This document shows positions 36,652 through 47,574 of a DNA stretch of 64,000 bases, piece by piece (position 1 is the first letter of the stretch; the number at the start of each line of letters is the position of its first letter). Source of the stretch: Centrapalus pauciflorus. Lineage: Eukaryota > Streptophyta > Magnoliopsida > Asterales > Asteraceae. The position numbers and the translations under genes were made by a program. The DNA lies in assembly GCA_020465985.1 (NCBI GenBank), contig JAANYP010004335.1, forward strand, positions 496,001 through 560,000, in the 5' to 3' direction. Under the pieces are notes generated by a model that searched no databases, was not told where the DNA came from, and saw only the letters and a list, made by a program, of their open reading frames with translations.

Positions 36652-36902
36652 GTTAAATAAAAAATTAATTTGAGGGACCAAAACTAAAATGAGTACAAAC
36701 TTGAGGGACCAAAATGTTATCAAACAAAAGGCTAAAATGGTCATTATAAAATATTTAATCATTTGATTGTTAAAGTTAACGGCAGAGGGACCATTTTTGC
36801 AAGTAAACAGTGAACATAAGGACCATTTATGCAAAATTGAAACCACAGGAACCGTATCCAAAGTTTTATGCAAACCACAGGGACCATTTATGTGATTTAC
36901 TC
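34997..36902. mobile_element. MULE 2: long-TIR element, left tip missing
   Basis: 1906 bp, nearly all inverted arms meeting near 35940. GGTCCCT blocks occur in the outer arms ('ccttatgttcactgtttacttgcaaaaatggtccctctgccg', mirrored at 36765-36835). The right tip ends GGGACCATTTATGTGATTTACTC, like MULE 3, but the left arm begins about 60 bases further in, so its tip is lost. Flanks TAGTTTTAA (34988-34996) and TACTTTTAA (36903-36911) match 8/9 as a Mutator-size target duplication. No transposase; the Lys/Phe-rich frames inside are by-products of the AT-rich arms. Confidence 0.8.
36612..36652. repeat. (TAA)n microsatellite in MULE 2 right arm
   Basis: About 13 AAT units. The left arm has only a short version (ttattattattatt at 35190), so it expanded on one side. 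Confidence 0.9.
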
Positions 36903-36942
36903 TACTTTTAAAAGACAACTCCAAACATATATATGACTAAAA

Positions 36943-38568
36943 GAGTAAATTACAGAAATGGTCCCTGTGGTTTACTCAAAATTATGGAAATGATCACTGG
37001 TCTTTAAAAATTGCATAAATGGTCCCTAAAAACACTATTTACTTGCAGAAATGGTCCCTCTATCTCTTGACTTTTTCTAAATGACGGTTTTGCCCTTTTT
37101 CTCAATAACAATTTGATCCCTCAACAATGTCATTTATTTTCAATTTTAGTCCCTTTTACAAAATTTCACCTTTTCTTTAAATTTATTATTATTATTATTA
37201 TTTATACATTTTTATTTTTTAAAAATATTTATTTTATAAAACATATTGATTTTTTATTTATTAAAAAGAGTTTCTATTATAATATTTTATTTATTTAATT
37301 TACTTTTCTTTTATATATTCAATTTAATTATTAAAAATTTATTTATCTTATGTTTCATTTGATAAAATATCAATACATTTTATCTTTTTTATATTTCTAT
37401 CTAACTATTTCATTACCGTTAATATATTTTGATTTAATTATACTTTCTATAAAAATATATAAACTAAGGATTTAACATTTTTATTTAAATATTTTTATGT
37501 TAATATGTTTGGATTCAAATTTATTATTTTAATATTTTGTAACATTAATATGTTTCAATTAAAACTTAGTATTTTATTCATTTTATTTTAATTATTTTGT
37601 TACTTACTAAATCTCGGTTTAATTGTATTTCAAATAAAGATATGTAGACTTAACATTTTATTCATTTTCATTTAAATATTTTCTACGTTTTAAGTTTTGA
37701 CTTAATTTTGAAGAAAAATATATACACAAAATTTTTTATTCATTTTTAACTTAAATATTTGTAACGTTAATACATTTCAAATTAATAATAATTTTGAAGT
37801 AAAAAATATATAAATATTTATATGTTTTGATTTAACGAAACATATATGTTTTGGATTATATACTTTGATAGATGCATTTTGGTTTATACTTTCTAATTAA
37901 ATCGAAACATATTAATCAAACAAAATAATCAGAATAAAATGAATAAAGTGGTAGTGTAAATAAAAATTTATTATAACAAAAATATTTAAATTAAAATGAA
38001 TTAAATCCAAAAATAATTAAAAGAAAACGATAGCACGAGTGCCAATATACGTAACAAAATAATTAAATTAAAATGTCCGAATTTTTATACTTTTCTCATA
38101 AAACTTATAATTAAATAAAAATATATTAACATAATTAAATATTTATATGAAAATGTATAAAAGACAAAAGTGTACAAATATTTTTACAAATAAAACATAA
38201 GATCTACAAAATTTAAAAAATAAATCCAAAATATAAAAAAGACGTAAATTAAATAAATTTAAATATTCAAATTAGAATAATTCTAATAATAAAACAAATA
38301 TATTTTAAGAAATAATAATAATAATTAGTTTTCTAAATTTTTAAATTTAAACATAAAGTAAAATTTTATGTAAATTAATTTTCATAGTTGAGGGACCAAA
38401 TTGTTATTGAGAAAAGGGCAAAACCGTCATTTAAAAAAAGTTAAGAGAAAGAGGGACCATTTTTGCAAGTAAATAGTGTTTTGAGGGACCATTTATGTAA
38501 TTTTTAAAGACCAGGGACCATATCCATAATTTCGACCAAACCACAGGGACCATTTCTGTAATTTACTC
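36943..38568. mobile_element. MULE 3: long-TIR element with perfect 9-bp TSD
   Basis: 1626 bp with identical ends GAGTAAATTACAGAAATGGTCC (inverted) and further GGTCCCT/AGGGACC blocks. Flanked by TGACTAAAA on both sides (36934-36942, 38569-38577). The neighbouring repeat copy at about 38829-38837 has a single TGACTAAAA in the same context and so is the empty site. The interior is AT-rich with 'gttaatatgttt' words and largely palindromic. No transposase. Confidence 0.9.
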
Positions 38569-39045
38569 TGACTAAAATCATAATTTTAGATATGTAAGAA
38601 AATATTGTAATAATAAATGTTAAAAGAGGACTAAACAAAAGTTTATTAAAATAGAAGAGTTAAATAAAAGATAACACAGAGATAATGATGTATTTTGAAA
38701 AGTTTAAATTTAAGAAAACTATATATAAACTCACCAATTAAGCCACATAGCATGATTTCATTTGTTAAGAAGATATGGTAATTGTATGTTTAAACATAAT
38801 ATTTTTAAAAGACAACTCCAAACATATATATGACTAAAATCATAATTTTAAATATGTAAGAAAATATTGTAATAATAAATGTTAAAAGAGGACTAAACAA
38901 AAGTTTATTAAAATAGAAGAGTTAAATAAAAAATAACACAAAGATAATGATGTACTTTGAAAAGTTTAAAAATTTATGAAAAAATATATATAAACTCACC
39001 GATCAAGCCTCATAGCATGATTTCATTTGTTTAGAAGATATGGTA

Positions 39046-39052
<7 letters not shown>

Positions 39053-39087
<35 letters not shown>
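39053..39087. repeat. (TA)n microsatellite
   Basis: About 17 TA units between the last 215-bp repeat copy and the MITE at 39088. Confidence 0.95.
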
Positions 39088-39089
<2 letters not shown>

Positions 39090-39464
39090 TTTAGGTTCAA
39101 GTGAGTACCACCTCTAATGCAGCGCACCAGAAGGTACCACCCTTAAATGTAATTTTTTTGAAATTTTTTTCATGAACATATTCTAATTAACATTACACAG
39201 ATCATATGTGAATTTCACGCAAATCCGAACACTCTAAGTGTATGAAAACACGCATTACATAAATGCACGTTCACATGTGTTCAAAATTATGTGAGTGTGT
39301 GTTCACATCATTTTTTAGGAGCTAGGAGATGTGAATGTATGTGAAATTTACATATGATCTTCATAATGTTAATTAAAACATGTTTATGAAAAAAAAAATT
39401 AAAAAAAGTTTTTTTTAAAGATGGTACCTTCTGGTGCGCTGCATAATGGCGGTACTCACTCGAA

Positions 39465-39465
<1 letters not shown>
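39088..39465. mobile_element. MITE with long TIRs, TA-flanked
   Basis: Left 'aggttcaagtgagtaccacctctaatgcagcgcaccagaaggtacca' and right 'tggtaccttctggtgcgctgcataatggcggtactcactcgaacc' form inverted repeats of about 50 bp. It lies exactly between two TA tracts. No coding. Confidence 0.85.

Positions 39466-39466
<1 letters not shown>

Positions 39467-39553
<87 letters not shown>
39467..39553. repeat. (TA)n microsatellite
   Basis: About 43 TA units, shared boundary of two MITEs. Confidence 0.95.
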
Positions 39554-39554
<1 letters not shown>

Positions 39555-39557
<3 letters not shown>

Positions 39558-39973
39558 CAGGTTCATCAGCGTACCTATGAGATTCCAGCGTACCCAGCGT
39601 ACCCTAATGTGAATGATCATTCACATATATTTTTTTTGAATAGACATGTATAAGACAACATTATAAGACTTTTTTTTTTCAAAAGGAGTAACATCATAAA
39701 TCTTGTGAATGATAAAAAAAGATCATGTGAATGATCATTCACACCATTCACATTGTGTGAAATGACTATTCACATGGATGACCATTCACATAAATATACA
39801 TTGAGCATTCACATAAGTTTTAAGGACACAGAAAGTGTGAATGTATGTGAAATTCGTATATCATGTGTATAACATTAATTTAAACATGGTTATGAGAAAA
39901 AAATTTAAAATTTTTTTTTTTAAGGTTGGTACCTTCGGGTGCACTTGATTTCGAGAGGTACTTTTTTGAACCT

Positions 39974-39977
<4 letters not shown>
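39555..39977. mobile_element. MITE related to the one at the window start
   Basis: Left 'caggttcatcagcgtacctatgagattcc' and right 'gaggtacttttttgaacctg' are imperfect inverted ends. The interior has palindromic GTGAATGATCATTCAC words. The right 55 bases match window positions 1-49, and a diverged copy is at 33000-33440. TA tracts on both sides. Confidence 0.75.

Positions 39978-40020
<43 letters not shown>
39977..40020. repeat. (TA)n microsatellite
   Basis: About 22 TA units. Confidence 0.95.
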
Positions 40021-40021
<1 letters not shown>

Positions 40022-40344
40022 CTAGATTATTGGCCAATGTAATACATGGGGCATATGTAAGAAATATATATATTTTTTAATGTAATATCTTAAAGTATTA
40101 TTATAAAAATTAATAAAGTAATATATTTTGATATTAACTGACATAGATAAATAATTAAAATTATATTTAAAAAAAATTGTTATTCTTGTTATAATAAATA
40201 TATATTGAAGATATGAACATATTTGAAATGATGATTATATTACAAAAAAATTAAAGTCACTTTTATAATGTTTTTGCCTTTAAATTTGAAAACAATATTT
40301 ACAATATTATTGAAAGTATTACTTTTATGAAAATTATTATACTG
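40022..40344 (-). mobile_element. Helitron, 3' half (split by Gypsy 2)
   Basis: On the minus strand the end reads: hairpin CATGTA-T-TACATT, a spacer, CTAG (40022-40025), then T. The body is interrupted at 40345 by Gypsy 2 and probably resumes at 49604-50066. Confidence 0.6.
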
Positions 40345-40349
40345 TTATT

Positions 40350-41146
40350 TGTGACACCCTTGCCACAACAACCACCATTTACAAAAAACCCAGGATTAAT
40401 TACCAACATACCATAACATAATGATCTGATAACCTAGTTAGATTGCGGAAGCATTAAAATAAATAAACAAGGTAAAGCAACAGTGTCAAAACACCCTACA
40501 GTACTACAAGGTACCGAATCTAAGTCTACATACTCAAAGTTTATTACAATCATCCCAAAATATATTACAACACTTTTCCAAAGCATAGTTACCGATTGAG
40601 TAGTAGAAATCTTCCAAGAACTTCACACACGACCTAACTAGAAGGTCCAGCAGTAGACTTTCCCTTTCCTGTAAAAATAAAGCAACTGAGAGGTAAGCGA
40701 ATGCTTAGTGAATACACAGATTACACATTTTATAAATCTTTATGAAGCCCCAAGAGTAACACCGGTGACAAACATCGTATACCCTCTTCGTACACCAAGT
40801 ACGGACCAGAGCCGCAGCCCCTTCGAGCCCAAAGCTCGGCATTAAACATACCCAGTGGCGTAGCTAGTATTTCATTTTTGGGTGGGCCAAATTAGTTATT
40901 GAAATTCAATACGCATTTAAAACTTGTGTGTGTATGATGATCCGATTCGAAAGATTATATAGCTTTTTGACGGTATTGAGGGTGCATCTCTAAACTTTAA
41001 TAATAAGAAGTAACTACTAGGTATATATATTATAATAAAAATATAAAACGAGGATCAAAAAGTAATTGCTATTCTTTTATATTTAGAAAGCTTGAAAAAC
41101 AATAATTTATGACAAACAATAAAACTATTTTTGTATTATTATTAAA

Positions 41147-41245
<99 letters not shown>

Positions 41246-42775
41246 TGAGAGTGGGTGGGGGTGGCCATGGCCCACCCTATGGCAAGTGTAGCTCCGCCAG
41301 TGAACATACCATCTGAGACAAACGTACGATCGGGGATGACATACTGCCTACCAGAACCTCGGAGGGATCAGCTCCAGGTCATATAGTGCAGTAACATCGG
41401 AGTAATTGATGCGACCCACCGGTCCATCACTAGATGCACAACAATCGAACGGACATGCAACAAGTATGAATGTGCATCTAAATCTACGCAAGTTAGTAGA
41501 ATTCCAAACAATAAATGAAACAACAGGTCTCAGCAGGCAAAGCTAACATAAAACAGATATAAACATGCGAAATCTAATGTACTCACAGTAGGTGCGTAAA
41601 TAAAACTTCAATATTATTTCTCTTCGGGCTTTCAACCGGATCCACAAAGTACCCCACTGTGGGTTAAATAACACCACAAGAGACCTGTAAGTCAGTTGTA
41701 ACAACACATCGTGTCAATAACCGTTTAATTCCATAAAACCAAGTTTTATAAGTTTTGCAATATTTTTCCCCCATTCCGGATCCATGTCCAAACTCGAACC
41801 ACAACTAAGTTTGAACCCAAATCAGGTTCAAACCTTATCCTTTGAATAACTTTTGTTATTTTATGTGTTGTCTATGTGTTTCATTTAAAATATTCAAGTT
41901 TAGAGAGTGGGTTTCAATTTTTAGGCATCAAATTCGAATTTTAGGAGCTAAATTCGAACCCCATTCGAATTTAGGGACTAAACTCGAACCCCATCTCGAG
42001 TTTAAGGGTTAAATTCGAAACCCATTGTTTTAAATTCGAATACATGCTCGAATTTAGTACCAAAATCGAGTTTGTTCTTGCATTTCGACTTTGTTCTTGG
42101 CATTCTCGAGTTTGTTCATCTTTACAGCTTAAATCATACATTTCTAAGCCTAAAATCATGAATATGTTAAGTATCAAGCCTAGATTCGATTATATTACGC
42201 ATACTCTATCATATTCTAGCTAAAACTCAAGCAAAATCAGCTTTATTCATGCAAGAAATGACAAATTCGAATTTCATGTCTTCAACACCGAGATATATAA
42301 ACTTAAAAGGGTCGATTCTTACCTCAATTCGTACGAAATCAAGAATCCAACCGTAGATTGTTGTAGTACTCCTCGAGATCTTTCCGATGACGTATAAATC
42401 TCGATAATCGGCCGGTCGGTTTAAGAGATAATCTAGAGAGAAGTAGAGAGAGTTTCTAGAGAGAGAGTGTAGAGAGAGAGTGAAGAGTGTGAAATGAAAG
42501 GCTTTTAGCCTTTTTATTCCCATCTTTCCCATTTTGCACATTTCACCCCTCAACTTAACCGGTTCCATAAAATACTGATTTATTCTTAGTTTTATCATCA
42601 CTAACTTTTATAATTCATAACACTCCATAATAATTCAGAGTTCTCAATTTTCTTAAAATAACAACAAACTTTTAAATATCCCAAACACATAATCATTACT
42701 CATAATTCAACTTAATTATAAATTATCCGTCTAAATAAATCTTAAATTACAGTAATTGAATTCGAGGATGTTACA
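40350..42775 (-). repeat. Left LTR of Gypsy 2 (3' LTR, contains a MITE)
   Basis: From TGTGACACCC to GGATGTTACA. Without the hAT MITE at 40853-41302 and one target copy it is about 1.97 kb. It has AAATTCGAA words at about 41930-42065. Confidence 0.95.
40853..41302. mobile_element. hAT MITE inside the left LTR of Gypsy 2
   Basis: 450 bp, ends CAGTGGCGTAGCTAG and GTGTAGCTCCGCCAGTG (inverted), subterminal 'gggtgggcc' and 'ggcccaccc'. Perfect 8-bp duplication AACATACC (40845-40852, 41303-41310). The right LTR at about 48069-48080 has one AACATACC and no insert. A TA tract of about 47 units fills its centre (41149-41242). Confidence 0.95.
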
Positions 42776-42812
42776 ACATGGGCTCCACCACGCTCTAACT
42801 TCGTCCTCGAAG

Positions 42813-45800
42813 TTATTTGACTTCAAACAACTGCGGATATTTCCTTAACATATCAGCTTTTGTTTCCCATGTATGATTTGCTCCCTTATGATGCTTCCAA
42901 TGTACAAGCACCATTTCGATCTCTTTGCTTCTCAATTTCTTCACCTTAGTATCTAACACACACTCCGGCTCTTCAACATACCAGAGCCTTTCATCAACTT
43001 GCAGCTTGGTGTGGTCAGCCCAATCCTCATTCTCAGTAGTAAAGGATTTCCTAAGGTTCCCCACATGGAACACCGGGTGTATGCCCGACATTTTTTCAGG
43101 CAACTCTAACCGATAAGACTGGTTTCCAACTTTCTCAACAATCCTGAATGGTCCGACGAATCTTGGAGCCAACTTTCCTCTCTTCACGAAACGAGTAACA
43201 CCTCTCATAGGTGATACCTTCAGATATACCCAATCATTTATTTCAAAGTTGATCGGTTTGTGCCTCCTATCGTAGTAACTTTTCTGACGATCCTGGGCCG
43301 CCTTCATGTTCTGCCTAATCAACTGTATCTTCTCGTTTATTTCTTGAAGCAAGGCCGGTCCAGCAATCGGTGTTTCACCAGTTTCTCTCCAACACGTAGG
43401 AGTCCTACATCTCCTTCCATACAAAGCCTCGAACGGCGCTTTCTTTATCGTTGCGTGATAACTGTTGTTATATGAAAACTCTATTAGTGGCATATGATCA
43501 TCCCAATTGCCACCGAGGTCTAGTATACACGCTCTCATCATATCCTCCAAGGTGAGGATAGTTCTTTCACTTTGGCCATCGGATTGCGGACGATAAGCCG
43601 TACTCATAGCAATCCTTGTACCCAGTCCTTCCTGCAAAGCCGACCAAAAGTTCGAAGTAAAACGGCTATCCCGATCCGATACAATGGACTTAGGTACTCC
43701 ATGCCTAGAAACGATCTCGTCCATATAAATCTGAGCCAACTTCTCCAATGAATAATTTTCTCTTATCGGTATAAAGTGAGCCGACTTAGTCAATCTATCC
43801 ACCATTACCCAAACTGCATCGTGTTGACGCCTAGTTTTCGGCAGTTTCGTAAAGAAATCCATCGTTATGTGCTCCCACTTCCATTCCGGAATGGGAAGTG
43901 GTTGCAGACTGCCATAGGGTTGCTGATGTTCGGCTTTCACCAGCCGGCAAGTCCTGCATCTCTCCACGTACTGGCCTATATCTTTCTTCAATCCCGGCCA
44001 CCAGAAGTCTACTTTCAGTTCATTGTACATCTTTGTACTTCCAGGATGTACAGAAAACCTAGACTGCTGTGCTTCTTCGATGATTACCTCCCTTATACCC
44101 CCAAACTTCGGCACCCATATCCTCCCGTATATCCATTTCGATCCCGACTCGCTCGTTTCCATATTTTTAATCTGTGCCTTTATATCCTCAGCACCAATAT
44201 TCTCATCTTTCAAGGCTTCCTCCTGAGCAGCCTTAACATCATTTATAATAGTAGACGTTAACATAGTAGACGTCATCATGTAGCAACAATCCTTAGCATA
44301 AGCTTTTCGGCTCAAGGCATCGGCTACTACATTAGCTTTTCCGGGATGATAAAGGATCTCACAGTCATAATCCTTTATTAATTCCATCGATCGTCTCTGC
44401 CTCGTATTGAGCTCCTTCTGACTAAAGATGTACTTCAAACTCTTATGGTCTGTGTAGAGTTGACACTTAGTACCGTACAGATAGTGCCTCCATAATTTCA
44501 ATGCAAATGTGACCGCTGTCAACTCAAGATCATGAGTTGAGTAGTTCTTCTCGTGCTGCTTCAACTGTCTTGAAGCATAAGCAATTATTTTCGCGCGCTG
44601 CATCAGTACAACACCTAACCCCAACCTCGAAGCATCTGTGTAAACCACAAAATCCTCATTGCCCTCCGGTAGAGCAAGTATCGGTGCTTCGCTTAACGTT
44701 TTCTTCAAAATTTCAAATGGCTCCTGCTGCACAGTTTCCCATACAAACGGTGCATTCTTCTTGGTTAATGCAGTCAAAGGAACTGCAATCTTAGAAAAAT
44801 CCTTTATGAACCTCCTATAGTAGCCTGCCAACCCCAGAAAACTTCTAACTTCAGTAGCTGAACACGGCGGCTCCCAGTTCTTTATCGCTTCTACCTTAGC
44901 CGGATCTACCGAAATCCCAGCTCCAGAAATCACATGTCCTAAAAACTGTATCTGTTGCAGCCAAAACTCACACTTCGAAAATTTGGCGTACAACTTCTCT
45001 TTCCTCAACAACTCTAACAGTTCCCTTAGATGTTCAGCATCAGACTTAGAGTACACCAGAATGTCATCAATAAACACTATTACAGACTTGTCTAACATCG
45101 GTCTGCACACTCTATTCATAGGATCCATAAAGACAGTCGGGGCATTGGTTAACCCGAAAGGCATAACCAAGAACTCATAATGCCCATAACGTGTCCTAAA
45201 TGTTGTCTTAGGCACATCCTCTTCTCGTACCTTCAACTGATGGTACCCCGACCTCAAGTCGATCTTAGAAAACACACTTGCCCCATGTGGCTGATCAAAC
45301 AAGTCATCTATCCTCGGCAGTGGATACTTGTTCTTAATCGTCAACTTATTCAGCTCCCGGTAGTCAATGCACATCCTCATTGTGCCATCTTTTTTTTTAA
45401 CAAACAGTACAGGAGCTCCCCACGGTGATGAACTCGGTCGAATGAAGCCCTTATCCAACAACTCTTGAAGCTGTGTCATCATTTCTTTCATCTCAGTTGG
45501 GGCAAGGCGATATGGAGAACGAGCTACCGGTGCAGCTCCAGGGATCAGATCAATTTTAAATTCCACTTGTCTCTCAGGCGGCACGCCAGACAAGTCTTCC
45601 GGAAACACATCCGGGAATTGTGAAACAACAGGCACATCGGCCAAAGTCCTCTTCTCAGCCTTAGCATCAATCGCATATGCTAAGTAAGCGTCACACCCCT
45701 TTGCAACAAGCTTTCGGGCTTTTGCAATAGTCAGCAAACACAGATCCCCGCTTCTCCTATCCCCATATATACATATCTCACGCCCCTCCGGAGTAGTTAT

Positions 45801-47375
45801 CTTTATCATTCGATTGTTACACACTATATGGGCTTCATTCTCAATCAACCAGTCCATCCCAACTATCACGTCAAATTCACTGAACTCAATAGGAATCAGG
45901 TCTAGATTGAAGACTACATCTTCAATCACTAACGTGCAGTTATGGTATACGTGATCTACTTTGACTAGAGTGTTGCTAGCAGTTTCTATGTCAAGTATAG
46001 CAGATAATCTAGACAGAGGCATGTAAAGTCTTTGTGCAAAAACAGTAGAAACAAACGAACGATTTGCACCTGAATCAAATAAAACTCTTGCTGGCATAGA
46101 ACTTACGATAAACGTACCCGTAACCATTTCCGGGTTTTCCCTCGCCTCCTCTGCAGTAATTTGAAAAGCACGAGCCGGTGCCCTTTGTGGCTGAACCCGG
46201 CGGTTAACCGAACCACCACTTGAACCTCCAGAAGATCGTGTTGATGATGGAGCAGCAGCTGCTGGAGCATTCTTCCTACAGTTCCTACTATAGTGTCCCC
46301 ACACCCCACACTTATAGCAAGCATCTCCCTTCCTTGGGCACTCACTCTGAAAATGGCCCAGCTCTCCACAGCAAAAGCAAGCACGTCCATTAGTGCACTT
46401 GCCAAAGTGCTCTAGATGACACTTATTGCAATATTGCGGCTCGGTGTTGATGGAATAAGCACGAGCGCGACCAGAAGTACCAGACTGTCGGCGATATGAT
46501 TGTTGAGGCGAGTACTGTGAAGACCGGGAAGAATCAGAATATCCTCCCTCACGCTGGCGCTTCGGCGGTGACGGCTGTGTCGGGTTGGTGGAAGCAGTAG
46601 TAGACCCAATAGAATAACCCGACATGATCAGAATTTGCTCTACATTTCTGGCAGCCTCTAATAAGCCAGCAAATGTAGGGTAGCAGACATTGCTCATAAC
46701 CCTTCTAATTTCAATATCCAGACCAGCCTCGAACCTGGTCACCTTCCTTTCTTCAGTATCCACCTGATGAGGCGCAAACAGACTCAGCCTCGTGAATTCA
46801 AAAGCATATTGGGACACAGTCTTAGTCCCCTGCATCAGCGCCATAAACTTTGCCTCCAGTCTTCGGCGCTCATCAATCGGACAATACTGCTGAGTGAATA
46901 AGTCCGTGAACTCAGCCCAAGTCATCACGGAAACCTTCTCCACTGTCAAAGCATTCACCATATCGTTCCACCACATAATTGCGTCATTGGTGAACATAGT
47001 AGTAGCATACCGAACCATGTCCTTCTCAGCACAGTCACTGATTCGGAATGTTCGTTCGGTTGCTGTTATCCATTCAAGTGCAGCAACAGCATCACCCAAT
47101 CCATTAAATTCCACAACACCATTTCCCTTAAAGTCCTTGAAACGACAGCCTTTGGGTTTGTTAGATGACCCAGTGTTGTCATCTTGTTCCTCATTATTGC
47201 CCCCTTCCTTTTCCTTGTTCTTTCTCTTATCCTCCATTCTCTTAGCTTCGGCCTCATCTCGAGCCCGAAACTGATCTTGTATCATCTTGTTCTGCTCAGC
47301 CATCATGGCTAGCATCATCTCCCTTGTTTCTTCGGGTGTCATTCCTCCTCCAGACATTTCTGAAAATATAAACAT
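42813..47375 (-). CDS. gag-pol: Gag-Pol polyprotein of Gypsy 2
   Basis: 1520 residues without a break. Gag (about 85-250); knuckles CNKCHLEHFGKC at 316-327, CFCCGELGHFQSEC at 333-346 and CYKCGVWGHYSRNC at 353-366; aspartic protease with D434-S-G-A; reverse transcriptase (about 610-800) with the FIDD box, D770-D771; RNase H (about 905-1025) with D914, E951, D976, D1019; integrase with D1173, D1234, E1270 (D-D-35-E); and a C-terminal chromodomain-like tail (about 1476-1518: VLVHWKHHKGANHTWE...YPQLF). In the integrase zinc region the first histidine expected around 1103 is Gln (EAQQSRFSVH), while H1110, C1140 and C1143 are present; the related element 3 has His there (EGHQ). That is the only key-residue oddity I see. 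It directs reverse transcription and integration of the element. Confidence 0.95.
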   Translation of the reverse strand: MFIFSEMSGGGMTPEETREMMLAMMAEQNKMIQDQFRARDEAEAKRMEDKRKNKEKEGGNNEEQDDNTGSSNKPKGCRFKDFKGNGVVEFNGLGDAVAALEWITATERTFRISDCAEKDMVRYATTMFTNDAIMWWNDMVNALTVEKVSVMTWAEFTDLFTQQYCPIDERRRLEAKFMALMQGTKTVSQYAFEFTRLSLFAPHQVDTEERKVTRFEAGLDIEIRRVMSNVCYPTFAGLLEAARNVEQILIMSGYSIGSTTASTNPTQPSPPKRQREGGYSDSSRSSQYSPQQSYRRQSGTSGRARAYSINTEPQYCNKCHLEHFGKCTNGRACFCCGELGHFQSECPRKGDACYKCGVWGHYSRNCRKNAPAAAAPSSTRSSGGSSGGSVNRRVQPQRAPARAFQITAEEARENPEMVTGTFIVSSMPARVLFDSGANRSFVSTVFAQRLYMPLSRLSAILDIETASNTLVKVDHVYHNCTLVIEDVVFNLDLIPIEFSEFDVIVGMDWLIENEAHIVCNNRMIKITTPEGREICIYGDRRSGDLCLLTIAKARKLVAKGCDAYLAYAIDAKAEKRTLADVPVVSQFPDVFPEDLSGVPPERQVEFKIDLIPGAAPVARSPYRLAPTEMKEMMTQLQELLDKGFIRPSSSPWGAPVLFVKKKDGTMRMCIDYRELNKLTIKNKYPLPRIDDLFDQPHGASVFSKIDLRSGYHQLKVREEDVPKTTFRTRYGHYEFLVMPFGLTNAPTVFMDPMNRVCRPMLDKSVIVFIDDILVYSKSDAEHLRELLELLRKEKLYAKFSKCEFWLQQIQFLGHVISGAGISVDPAKVEAIKNWEPPCSATEVRSFLGLAGYYRRFIKDFSKIAVPLTALTKKNAPFVWETVQQEPFEILKKTLSEAPILALPEGNEDFVVYTDASRLGLGVVLMQRAKIIAYASRQLKQHEKNYSTHDLELTAVTFALKLWRHYLYGTKCQLYTDHKSLKYIFSQKELNTRQRRSMELIKDYDCEILYHPGKANVVADALSRKAYAKDCCYMMTSTMLTSTIINDVKAAQEEALKDENIGAEDIKAQIKNMETSESGSKWIYGRIWVPKFGGIREVIIEEAQQSRFSVHPGSTKMYNELKVDFWWPGLKKDIGQYVERCRTCRLVKAEHQQPYGSLQPLPIPEWKWEHITMDFFTKLPKTRRQHDAVWVMVDRLTKSAHFIPIRENYSLEKLAQIYMDEIVSRHGVPKSIVSDRDSRFTSNFWSALQEGLGTRIAMSTAYRPQSDGQSERTILTLEDMMRACILDLGGNWDDHMPLIEFSYNNSYHATIKKAPFEALYGRRCRTPTCWRETGETPIAGPALLQEINEKIQLIRQNMKAAQDRQKSYYDRRHKPINFEINDWVYLKVSPMRGVTRFVKRGKLAPRFVGPFRIVEKVGNQSYRLELPEKMSGIHPVFHVGNLRKSFTTENEDWADHTKLQVDERLWYVEEPECVLDTKVKKLRSKEIEMVLVHWKHHKGANHTWETKADMLRKYPQLFEVK

Positions 47376-47557
47376 ATAACTTGTTTAGTAACATGTTATT
47401 AAATTAAAGACACCACCACATTTGTCCCGTATGATAGTCAATCCCTATAATTACTAAATCGTAACCTATCTTAGTTCAGATCATTACTTAAACCACTACA
47501 TATCATCACTTAATGTTTGAGACCAAGACCTCACGGACACTTGAATCTCAAACTACA

Positions 47558-47569
47558 GCTCTGATACCA
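47558..47569 (-). other. Primer binding site of Gypsy 2
   Basis: TGGTATCAGAGC on the minus strand, the perfect complement of the initiator Met tRNA 3' end, five bases from the LTR. Confidence 0.92.
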
Positions 47570-47574
47570 TCTCG

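Larger units (their letters stand above)
34361..39060. repeat. Array of ~215-bp repeats, one copy split three times
   Basis: The unit starts 'caattaaacataacataatag', continues 'ttt.aaaagacacctttaaa', 'atgattaaaatcataatttta', 'taaaaaatattgtaatgata', 'gaggactaaa' and 'gataacacaaagat'. Copy 1 starts at 34361, copy 2 at 34576, copy 4 near 38785. Copy 3 is spread over 34970-34996, 36912-36942 and 38578-38784, because a SINE and two MULEs sit in or beside it. Copies 3 and 4 carry a variant tail ('actcaccaattaagcc.catagcatgatttcatttg'). No gene. Confidence 0.85.

Noticed and set aside
34999..36924. Phe/Lys/Ile-rich frames up to 121 codons
   Set aside because: They lie in the palindromic arms of MULE 2, appear in mirrored pairs on both strands, and have no protein-like composition.
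43260..47274. Plus-strand frames of 60-160 codons opposite the Gypsy 2 polyprotein
   Set aside because: Antisense shadows of a real 1520-codon frame; same for frames opposite SBT1.6, the Gypsy 1 gag and the PPR gene.
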